A stretch of DNA of 64,000 nt. It comes from Calliphora vicina (lineage: Eukaryota; Arthropoda; Insecta; Diptera; Calliphoridae). This document shows, piece by piece, positions 11,542-23,000 of this stretch. Within the stretch, counting starts at the first letter, position 1, and the number at the start of each line of letters is the position of its first letter. The notes under the pieces are model-generated. The model worked only from the letters and a program-made list of their open reading frames with translations. It had not been told where the DNA came from and did not search any database. The DNA is taken from NCBI RefSeq assembly GCF_958450345.1, contig NC_088784.1, positions 67,357,747 through 67,421,746 on the forward strand, given 5' to 3'. The position numbers and the translations under genes are program-made.

Positions 11542-12296
11542 TATCTATCTATCTATGGGTAACGTAGAGGCAAGACCTAATTGTTAAAAACCTATAGGTG
11601 TAGCATTTAGAAATATAACTTTTTAAGAAATTAAAAATGTCAATAAAATTGCAAACAAATGTTATACCACAGGTGTGGGCTTGTTTGCTGAACATTTTGC
11701 AATCAAAAACTCACGACTACCCTTTTTTGACATATAACTCGATTACTATGTCGTGTACATTGAACAATATGGTTTTCAAATAAAAGTAATTTCAAAGACC
11801 TTTTCTAACCAAAAATTTTTTCCAAAAATTTTTTTATCAATCATTGTTTTAAAGTATGCTTTGATGAAGGGTATATAAGATTCGGTACAACCGAATGATT
11901 TTAGAAAACATGTTTAAGTTCTTTTGCAAATAACCAATAGCATAGTGTATTAACACTTTTCTATTTTATCCTTTTTGTTGTAAATTGTAGGAATGTGTCG
12001 TCTACCTTATTTAAAACAATTCAAATTGATCTATTAAAATTTATTTTTGAACTATATTTTATAAACTAATTAGAAAGTGCCAATTATTTAAACAAAACTT
12101 ATCAATTTTCAAATCCAAAACTTGGTAAGTTTTCGAAAACTTTGATTTTTGTTAGTACGTATACGATGTCCATCAAACTATTTACAAAATAGACACTTTT
12201 TATTAAAGTGAACATTAAATGAAAAATAAAACACAAACATGCTGGCTCATCGGTATCCTGCTCCATTTTTCCACTATATTAGTTAGGCAAGTTTTC

Positions 12297-12870
12297 TTAA
12301 TGATAATTCGTAGATTTGGCGGTATGTATGGGTATTCTTTTCCCGGGCAATTCTGTTGGTAAAGAGCGCCATCTTTCAGGAGGCCAAACAATAAAAGCGG
12401 CTCTGGCCGTCATAAGACCTAAAGCTACAGGTCCAAATGTATTTGAGTCTAAAGAGTGACCTGTATGATCTCCCTCTACCCAACAATGACCTTCGGGTAT
12501 TCTGACAATTTCCTGTTTGTAACCCAATGTGGATACTACATCGCCTTGCAGGCCCACAACACGTTTAATGATTTTCTGTGAGGGATCTTTGGGCGATATT
12601 AATGAAACAATATCACCACGCTGTACATTATTACTGCGCACCGCCCAACGCGATAGGAACACATAATCAGTCTGAGTAGCATCTGGATTTAATGCCGGTT
12701 GCATTGATATGCCTATGTATATAAATAAATTTATAATTAATAAAATAAATACATTTTGATATATTATTTATCTTACCATCTACCCTGGCTACATATCCCA
12801 CACAGTCTAAAAATGTTACACCTATAGGTATGCCAAACAGCACTGATTTAAGAAATCTACGATAAAACAT
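12297..12870 (-). CDS. IMMP2L: Mitochondrial inner membrane protease subunit 2 (IMMP2L)
   Basis: Signal-peptidase-I-type serine protease that removes intermembrane-space sorting signals in mitochondria. Two exons on the minus strand, 12870-12777 and 12712-12297, with a 64-bp GT-AG intron; 510 nt, 169 residues, the family's usual size. N-terminal residues 1-30 contain a hydrophobic helix after basic 'YRRFLKS', serving as anchor. The catalytic Ser is S34 in 'ISMQPAL' (codon right after the intron) and the general base is K81 in 'KIIKRVVGLQGD'; the domain 'GHCWVEGDHTGHSLDSNTFGPV' is the third conserved box. Its start lies about 1.2 kb from the divergent rig start. The intron splits the Gly before the active serine. 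Confidence 0.94.
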
Positions 12871-13272
12871 TGTTCCTGAGATTTATAGACCGACCGTTCA
12901 GCTTTTCTTTGTTTACTCGAACGCTCACACTCCCGTTGCTACTTACAATATCAGGCTACATGAATTTGCCTGTAGCAAAATATATTTTTGATTAGATTTT
13001 GCTTAATTTTATTAAAAACTTCACTTATGTTTTATAATTTTCCTTGAAATCAAAATTATCTAAGAATATGAAAAAAACATTTTTTGTTTTGTCCCAAAGT
13101 ATAAATTTTGTTAAAAACATCTGTGAAGATTAAACAACAATTTGGCATTTATTTATTTTTAAATAACGACTTAACCTTTAAACTGGTAAATTTATTGGTT
13201 TGTATTTTTTAAAATTCTGTATGTGATTCTCCGAATATAAAAATCGAAAAAGTAAAAATATTCAAAGACCAT

Positions 13273-13398
13273 CAGCCCAATTATGAATAAAAATCCCCGA
13301 GAGTTTTTTCACTTTTCTTATTTTTAACATTGAATTTGAATAGGAAAAATGGGAAAAGGGAAAAAAACTTTCGGGGAATTTTTATTCATAATTGGGCT
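13273..13398. mobile_element. MITE, copy 2 (pair of 8735-8846)
   Basis: Starts CAGCCCAATTATGAATAAAA and ends with the complement TTTTTATTCATAATTGGGCT. The centre contains 'cattgaatttgaataggaaa' as in copy 1. It lies in the interval between IMMP2L and rig; the rest of 12880-14042 contains no other feature that I can support. Confidence 0.7.
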
Positions 13399-14042
13399 CC
13401 ATATGTATACGAGGTATATCAATTTGACTGTTACGAGTCGAATAAGCTATATACTAGAGAAAGAGGGCGCCCACTTTTCGTTGTTCTGTAAAATTGAAGC
13501 ACAAGTCTCAGCATTACATAATCACTTAAGTTTATAATTAAAAACTCAAGCGCAAGATCGGTAACAATATAAGGTTAAAACATAGCGAACAATTCTCTCA
13601 GGATGATTCAAATTGCAAGATAATGTCCTAGAATAAACTTCAAAACAATAGATAAGTTTTGACATAAGTAAAGAATGTAGCCATTTTTGGTCAATAACAA
13701 ATTTATATTACAAGTAATCCGGGGTTTTTTTCATATTTTTGAGACAAGTTTAAAGTTTTACAATTTTTTTCGGGCCTTTGTTTGTAATCATAACTAAAAA
13801 TACACCATTTTGCTTGTGTTGCCCATTATGGGGTTAAAAATGGCATGCCGATTGTTGAGATCTGGTAGCGCTCTAAAACAAAAACAAAAATAATAATCAA
13901 CGGTATTTAAAACAATAGAACGCGTGAAGGATTTATTGCAAAAGGAAATTGGACGAGGATCACTTTGTTAGTTATTTTCACAAAATAAACCTCATAAAAT
14001 TTTGTTTAAAACGTATTCCTTAATAAATAAATCAAACTAAAT

Positions 14043-17000
14043 ATGGTTAAAATACCTTTGGTTCCGCAATGGAATCTTAACAATGGTTGTGTTTGTACAC
14101 CGGATGGTGGTTTCCTGTATGCAGGTTCTCGCAGCATTAATTTTATTAGTTCTGTGGAGACTGACAATGAAACACCCATAATACAATGCTTTCACACTCG
14201 CCAAGGCATACTCAGTTTAGATATTGATCCGCACTGGGGTCAATTGGACAGTGTTAGTGGGGATGTTGGTTCCAATGAGGATTTGGATAAAAATGCTGTT
14301 GCAGTTGGCAAAGAAAAAGAGCCGGCAAAGTTATTTGCGGCCTTGTTACAAGACAATTCCGTACAAATATGGGATTTCAATAAAGGTTGTGCTATACAGG
14401 GACATAAAGCCCACTTGGCTTATATGCGTTATATGGAGGGCAATGGTCCTTCACCCCAGCACGCCGGAGAAGTGCTCATTAGTTACATGTGTAATAGAAA
14501 TGTTTTGTCAGTAGATAATCAAGATATTGTAGTGTATTGTGTGGCCTCAAATTCATTTTATCGTCGACCCATGTTTATATCCTCAAGAAATCATCAGATG
14601 ACTTCGCTGAAATGTTCTCCCTATAATGAAAATCATTTTGCAATTGGTACAAAACGTGGTCTGGTCTTATTGTGTGATTTACAGAAAATGTCCACATTAT
14701 ATACCCTTAGAGGTCATGACACTTTCATAACATCATTGGCTTGGACTCGTGTGGATTTATCGGCGGAAATTATTGATGAAAAGCCGCAGGAGTCGGCAAA
14801 ACCTAAAGCCGTACAAAAGCAACAATCTAAAGGAGGAAAATTAAGTAGATCAGGTGCCACAATAGACACGGACGAAATATTCGATATCTATGATTATGAC
14901 TATTTGGAAAACGAATTTGGTGCTTCTACGCATGATGTGAAAGTGAAAAATGAATTTATTTCGGATTTTGTGGGCATAGAAAAACCCCAAGAGTCCTCTA
15001 CAACAGCGAAATTTGATTTTGCCGAGGCTTGTCAGAGCCTCAAAGAAGAAATCAATGCCTTAAGAGATGAACCACCGCAAACATCACCCGAGCACACAAT
15101 TAGTTTGGAAGAGTGTAAACAGGCGACCAATAGTCGAGACGATTTATCGTCGTGTGGCAGTGATGGTGATGACGAGGCTGATGATAAAGACAAACAATTA
15201 TCAAGCGATAAAGAATCATCAGATGGTAGTTTGGTGCGTTTAGTATGTCGTACACCTTCCTCAGAAGAGAGTGTAGATGTGGACGGTATGTATATTAACA
15301 AGCAACAGAGCATAATTTGCCAAGCAGACGTACACAACAGCCAGTCTCAAGACAATGAACAACCTAAAACTAGTGAAGCCTTGGAAATACATTCAAACGA
15401 TGACGATATACAAATAATCAGTGAACCAACTATCGAAAAGGAAAAAGAGGAGGAATTGAAATGTCCTAAAGCTAATGAAGTCGGTGACATTTTATTGGCA
15501 TCCACCAGTGCTGATGGAGGATTTAATATTTGGAATGCTACAACTGGAGCCACTTGTGATTCTCATAAAGTTCGATCATCTCATGGAGGCAAAAGTACTT
15601 ACACCCTGTAGTATATAACTATATTTTAGAATATCATTAAGTATTTTTGTTTTATATTTTTAGATAATCATATTCAAGCCTCTTGGATTTCATCTACCTC
15701 AATAATAATCAACAATAAAGCCGGTGAATTGCAGATGTGGTGTATGCAACCACTAACGAATAATCAGCTGTCTCAAAAGTGTGGCTTTAGGCCGTACAAG
15801 TTTAAGGAAACAAAACGTCGCTGGTCTCAACGTTCTGTGATCTCATTTGCCTGTTCTCTCAAACAACAATTAGTTTGGTGTATATCGTCTTATCGTGAAG
15901 TTGCTCTGGAAGACATCAAGCTAAATAAAACAAAATTAAAATATAGTTGTGTTTCCACAAACATTGGTGCCATGCAAGAGTGTCCCGATGATATGAATAA
16001 GTAAGTAAAGCTACATATTAATGTTTTGGTTTGAATTTCATCTATAACATTTAATTTTAGAATTGCATTAGGTTTTTCGGATCGTCGAATTGGCATAATA
16101 GACATCTCCAAAATGACACCAACTTCAGTGCATATTGACAATTTTGTACAACGCATTGAATCGAATGTTATGTCTTTGGTATGGAGTCCAGATTGCAAGA
16201 AGTTAGCCTATGGTACAATGGAGGGAAGAGTAAGTATTTTTATATTTTGCCATTCCGTTTGTATTTTCTACATTTTTCATTTGCGTCACATAAAGTGTAT
16301 ATATTCTGAATCGTTATATACATATAGCGAAGGCTATATAGTCCGTCTGTTGAAATCAACTTTCTGAATACCCAAGTGAAAACCGGCCCACAAATGGCTA
16401 AGATATAAGTAAATAACGACATCCTTAATTTGTTATCTTTTTTTTTTCATCTATACATTGTTACGAAATTGTACTTGAATTCTTTGTTATTGAATTCAAT
16501 AATTTAAGGGCTGATTTAAAAGTAGCATAATGCTTTCAAATAACAGTGCTGTAATGGCAGACTGTAACATATCTGTGGGCATTGTTAAATAAAAGCTTTC
16601 AGTTGATTTGATCGTAAGTTGGCAACGCTGTATTCGAATATTCAGTTAAAGAACATTGTACAAAGTACACCACAGATGCCGTATGATCTAGAATATTCGA
16701 ACTTTGACAGTTAAAGAGCTTTCTAGATAGTAATGCAGTGTTATAAATAGTGGCAGAGGTTGCAGTCGTGAGTGAGTTTATCAGAGACGCTTTTCGAATA
16801 AACATCATCTAAGTGCCTTAAAGTGTGTTGTGTTTTTCAAGTAAATTCGTGTAAATTATAAATTGTGTCTGTAATTCTGAGAATTTATAAACCTGTATAA
16901 AAAACATTGAGTGGCTATTATATCTGTGGTTGTTGTACATTTTAAATAAATAAAGAGTTGTTACAATTTTTAAACTACTAAACGGCTTTTATTTGCAATC

Positions 17001-20000
17001 AAAAGTATCCGGTTTATTTAAAGGAAATAAACCAGCGTTTTGAAAAGGTTAAAACGTAACAACATTTTTTTATCGTCGTATACACATCTGCTCAAAATAA
17101 TAGATACACCTAATTGGAGAAAATTTAAATGGCGGTAACATTGAAAATTTCCTCGCAAGCGTTAAGAATACATCATATTATTAAAATTTCTATCTGGCAA
17201 TGTCATGTCAGTCAAAAATCTGGCAACTATTTGCTTTCATGTTGATTTTTAAAAACGAATTTATTTGAATTACAAAAAATTATTTGCTCATAAAAATAGA
17301 TACACATCAGTAATTTGTAATTTGTTTATATACAATTTTTTTTTTGTGCAATTTTTTGTTCCTATTTACGTGAAACAGTAAGTATAATTTAAATTTTAGC
17401 AACAATTTTATAAAAAATAGGACTCTTTTGAAGAAAATGGGACGAAATCATCATTGTACCGAAGATGAGAAAAAAATTGTTCAAACGATGAGAAATCAAG
17501 GAAAATCATTACGGGAAAGAGCATAGGAAGATCTTTACATTTTGTCCAAAATGCTTTATCTAAAAAACAAAAAAGAGAAACTCGCGGTAGACCAAAGAAA
17601 ACCAGTCCAGAAACAGATAGGCGGATCGTCCTTATGGTTAAAAAAGACCCTTTCATATCATCGAAAGCTATTTCTGCGGAGCTATGTAACGAAATCAGTC
17701 CACAAACAGTTCGTCGTCGTCTTTTACAAGCTAAATTGCCGGGAAGAATTGCCAGAAAAGTGCCACTAATGCGCCAAAAAAATATCAAGACAAGATTAGA
17801 ATTTGCTAAAGAGCACTTACAATGGTCCGGGTGTGAAGGCGAAAAAAAATGGAGAAATATTTTATGGAGCGACGAAACAAAAATAAATTTGCTTGGAAAC
17901 GACTGCCAAAGAAATGTACGCCGACCAAAAGGAAAAGAATTCCACGTTAAATTTACAAAAAAGACGGTAAAACATGGCGGGGGAAACATAATGGTTTGGG
18001 GTTGCTTTTCATGGAATGGTGTTGGTCCGATATTCCGAATAGAAGATACCATGAATGCTAGTGGGTATAGAGACATATTGGAAAACGTAATGCTTCCATA
18101 TGCATCGGAAAATATGCCATTAATATGGACATTCCAGCAGGACAACGACCCAAAACATAGTTCAAGATTAGTTAAAAACTGGTTCTTAAACCCAATAGAA
18201 AACTTGTGGAGTGAATTAAAGATAAGGCTTTCGAAGGAAGTTTTCAAAAATAAAGACGATTTATGGGAGAAAACGCAAAAAATATGGTACGAGATTCCAT
18301 TGGAGAAGTGTCAGAACTTGATATCCAGTATGCCCAGAAGAGTGGAGAAAGTTTTACAAAACAAAGGTGGATATACTGGATACTAGCTTTACTTTAATAA
18401 TAAACTAATTTTTTTAAGATAAAATTTATTAGCTTTTGTTTAATAAGAATTTTTAAAAATGTATCTATTATTATGAGCACCAAATTTTTCGAAATTTAAG
18501 AAATTTAATTTACTTTATAATATTTATTATTAATTATGAAATATTTTGTTTTTGTTTTTTACTCTCCTTTTAACTATAAATAAAAATCGACTGAATTTTT
18601 TTTATAATTTTACAATATACCATTATTTTTTTTCGTTTTTAAAAAATAAATTTTGGTGTATCTATTATTTTGAGCAGATGTGTATATCGCCATAGTAATT
18701 CAGACCAAACATGGGTCCAAATCGGAAAATATATTTGCATCCCGAATTTTTTTTTTAATTTTTTTCTTTCACCATTTTTTTCTTTTTTTAAACATCTTAA
18801 ATGATACTTTGGTAAAGGTTTCTTCATAAGATTCGACTCAGCCGAATATGTAGATCTCTTACTTGTTTACTTTCTCTATGAATCATAACATTTCATTAAT
18901 TCAGCTAATTAATTTATATCTTTTATTTATTACAGATTGGTATCATTAATATAGAAGCATCTAATAAACAACCATTTACTTATAATTCAATTTGCGGCAA
19001 ACCAATATATTCCATAAGCTGGCAGGATAAATTCTTGTATGTGGTCTGTAACGAACGTATAGCTGTTTATGAAGATGATCCAAATAAAAAGGGTAAGTTT
19101 AAAAGTATACTGTAATTTACGATCCTTTATTGGATTTTATATCAGTTTGATTTTGAGCATTTCTTATGCCATAACACAATTTTGATTGCGACGAATGCGT
19201 TTGTCTTCTTCTAATATTGGCTAAATTTATGGTTTCGCGATGAAAATCCCAAACATTCCAGCTTACGTTATTGGGATTCTTTGGCAAGAGGTCATTAGAT
19301 AAAATGTTTTCGGTTTGTGTTTCTAATGTTTTGGTTTTAGTCTTCGTTTGGTGAATTAAATCAAAATCTTGTTGCATAACTTCGTCATCAAGCTGGAACA
19401 GTAAAATTAAATCGCTACATGTTAAAATTGTGTTGCGAAAAACTTGTATAAAATCCTTGAAGTAATGTTCGGCAAATTTGGCATATTCCATGTTGGCAAA
19501 ACCGAAAGAGAAATCAAGATTTTCACATAGTTTCTTTTCCACTTGTGAGGGAGCCAAAAATCCACCAGTCAAAGCCATTGTTACAGCACAATAATCCTTA
19601 ACAAATGGTTTCTACAAAAAAGTATTTTCTATTATCTTTAGAATTACATAAGCAGAATATAGTTCTTACTATATTTAACATATTGAGTTTACTTTCACGT
19701 TCGACATTTAACTTCAAGAGTTCGTGAAATGTGTGATTTAAAGGATGTTGTAGATGTTTGCTTGAATCGCCTAGTTCCTCTAACAGCAGATTGAATTTGT
19801 TTTCCAGTTTTTCCTCCAATACGTCATCTAACTGATCTTTGATTTTATTTATTTCAACTAAATGATTCAAATACAACACCAATGATGTCCATATTTCGGA
19901 GAGATAGACAAAATGTGGCTGTTTTATATAAAAATTAAAAGTATATTTAAATAAAAGGAAAAAAATTAGACATCTCACTAAAAGAAAGCAGACTATTTAT

Positions 20001-23000
20001 AATTTTATATTATATTTATAACAAGAAAACAACACCGTTACCTCTAAAATACCATTACAGTTATTCTATAAATACAGGTCTGTCACAGAATTTGTATGAA
20101 ATTGAAAGTAATCGTGTTTTCCAATTCGAAACGCTATGGTTTTACTTAATTAGTTTAACTTCATTAGCATTCACTAATTAGTCCTGCACACAAAAACGTC
20201 ACATGCCTTAAGGCATCATGTTAAAAAAACTAGTTTAAGCTAATGGTTGGAATATTTATTTGTCGCTCCTAAAAGTATGTATAAAAAATATTTCCTTAAT
20301 CCATTTCGCTCCGCTGTTCGATTTTTCGAACAGTAAAAATGTTTCCAAAAAATGTTTATAAGTGAAAAAGGTGGAATTTTGGTATGAATGTTAAGTCTAG
20401 GGTATTCAATTAATCGGGTTTCTGGTTTAATCGGTTTAAAATTATTCGATTAACCGAATAATGTCTATTTTAAATTTAAATTGAAAATACAAACACGAAT
20501 TTTGTGTACAAAAACATAAAAACAAACAAAACATAATTCAACCAAAAAATAATAGCAAATATGGTATTTGAGATCCTTATTATACACATTTGAGTTTTTT
20601 TAGGATTATAGTGAGAGCTTCTGAAATAATCTTTTAAAAAAAGAATATAATTTAATTTTTTTTCTTTTTAAACGATTTTTTTCTTTAGATTTAATAAACT
20701 TATAATAAATTTATTTTACCATAACTCGCCCGTTTAATGCAAAATTTACATTAATAATAAATTATTTAGTTAAATTTTTTTTTTTCAAAATTGTTATTGG
20801 TCACAAAAGGGTTAAAAAGTGCAAAAATTTATTTCAACATCTCACTTATTAGTATTCAATTAATTTTCAACGTAAAAAAGAAAGTATATGGTTTTGGCCA
20901 AAAAAAACTATACTATACTATACAGACCTATATGTAATGGATGGAATATTTATTGTCGCTCTTAAAAGTATGTATAAAAAATATTTCCTTAATCCATTTC
21001 GCGCCGCTGTTCGATTTATCGAACAATAAAAATGTTTCAAAAAAATGTTTATAAGTGAAAAATATGGAATTTTGGTATGAATGTTAAGTCTAGGGTTTTC
21101 AATTAATCGGGTTTCTGGTTTAATCGGTTAACCGAGCAAATAATCGGGGTTTAGATTTATTCGGTTAATAATCGGTTATATACGCATTTGAGTTTTTTTT
21201 AGGATTATAGTGAGATCTTCTGAAATAATTAATCGGTTAACCGATTAATGGTGAAATAGCCTTAAACGAAGATCCAAATCCGTTGAACGAGGTTGCCGGT
21301 TTTGTTGAAAAGGAAAGAAACTACCGATGATAATGATATCGACAATAAGGAATATCGACCACCAAACCTTCCAAAAATGTAGGGAAAACACGTTATAATC
21401 AGAAATCCAGAGGGAAAACATCGTCGTTGTCAATTGGAGTGTTTTGCGATTGATGCAATGTTCATCTGCACATAAAATGTTTCAAGAAAAACTTAAATAA
21501 AAACATTTTTTGCAACTTCTATTTCGGCGATTTCTTTTTCTTTCACGATTTATCTCAAATAATAAATTTAAATAAATATAATTTTTCACAAAATTTAATA
21601 ACTTTTGTACCATTTGATTGGAAAATAATAATATAAATCAATAAAACAACAAATAAATTCAAATGTTCTACTTGCATACAAAGCAGACTGGCGCTTATAG
21701 GGGGGTCAGACGGCATGTATTGCTTGTGTATTGGGACATGTATTCGATACATATGGAATTCCATGTGTATGGCAAAATTCATACGATTCATAATTTCCAC
21801 GTTCAAACGTACATATGTAATTGCATGTGACATAACCTCTATTAGTTTATATGTTTGTTGTTTTTAACAATATATTTATTTAAAACATTTTAAAATCACA
21901 ATACATATACATATTTAATGCAATGAAATTTATTTTGTTATGATTTTTCTTTACTATTTTTTGTTTTGTTTTTTTATTTTGCACTCACACAGTGTTGTAT
22001 TTCAAAATACAACACTGTTATACACACGAAAATGGAACATGCTCTAATTGCAAAAAATGTCACGAGTAATACACATGTATTTTACATACACAAAGTTTCA
22101 TATGGATCACACGGTATGTACATGTTTACATATGGAAAAATGTCCCAATACATGGCACAAAACACAAGCAATACATGCCGTCTGACCCCCCTTTTATGCA
22201 GTATTCGAAATTTCGAACAGGCTTTTCTGGGAAAACAAAAATCGGACATTTTAAATAAATGAAAATTAAATCTCGGAGCGATTTAATTTTTTAATATTTC
22301 ACTTTCATACGAATTTGATGTCTGTGACACACCTGATTAATGTAGTGTAATTCAATCTTTGCAATATAACTATTTTTAAAGCCTCAAAGTACTAAAATTT
22401 AAATTTCATTATTTTTATTAGAAAATTATTTTATACACAACATTTACTGCAGAAAAAAACTGTTATACATAAAATTGTTTATAGAAAAAACTGTTATACG
22501 CAAGATTTTTTTGTAAAAACTATATACACAAAATTTCCTATAGAAAATACAGTTATACTCAAAACTGTCTATAGAACACAAAAAACTATTATAAATGATG
22601 TTTTCCATAGAAAAAACTGTTATACATTATACTAAAAATACTGTAGCCCGTTTCTGTATTTCTCGAATAGAAAAACTTTCCGCATGAAACGATTGAATTG
22701 CAATAAAAACAGTAAAATGAAACAAAATATGTTTTTTCTCGCACAAGTGTTTCTGTATCTTGAGTTTGCGAGAATTATCGGTCACTTAAATAATTTTCCA
22801 GCAATTATTGGAAGGATGTGAGAAAAAGTGTTTCTGTAACAATATTTTGCGAAAAGTTTTTCACAAGAACTGTCAAAACAAGTCACATTTGAGGGGCTTA
22901 GAGCACAAGGGATTCAAGTGACTAGTGTTTAATAATGAGAAAAAAGAGGTTAAAGTTAATTTACAATAAAAAATGTTAGATGCTACCTGGAATATTAATT

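Larger units (their letters stand above)
16230..18935. repeat. rig intron 3: common repeat with two nested insertions
   Basis: The intron holds pieces of the common repeat family: 'gtccgtctgttgaaatcaac' at about 16340, and a tail 'aagattcgactcagccgaat' at about 18828 followed by 'cttacttgttt'. A solo LTR (16459-17061) and a Tc1-like element (17083-18682) interrupt it only 21 bp apart. The flanks 'tttttatcgtcgta' and 'tatcgccatag' rejoin when both are removed. Confidence 0.6.

Noticed and set aside
15032..15553. Minus-strand frames of 68-101 codons
   Set aside because: Mirror of the acidic, Ser-rich stretch of rig exon 1; composition alone keeps them open.
17408..18247. 279-codon open frame on the minus strand
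   Set aside because: Shadow of the plus-strand Tc1-like transposase, whose motifs are clear; the minus frame resembles no protein.
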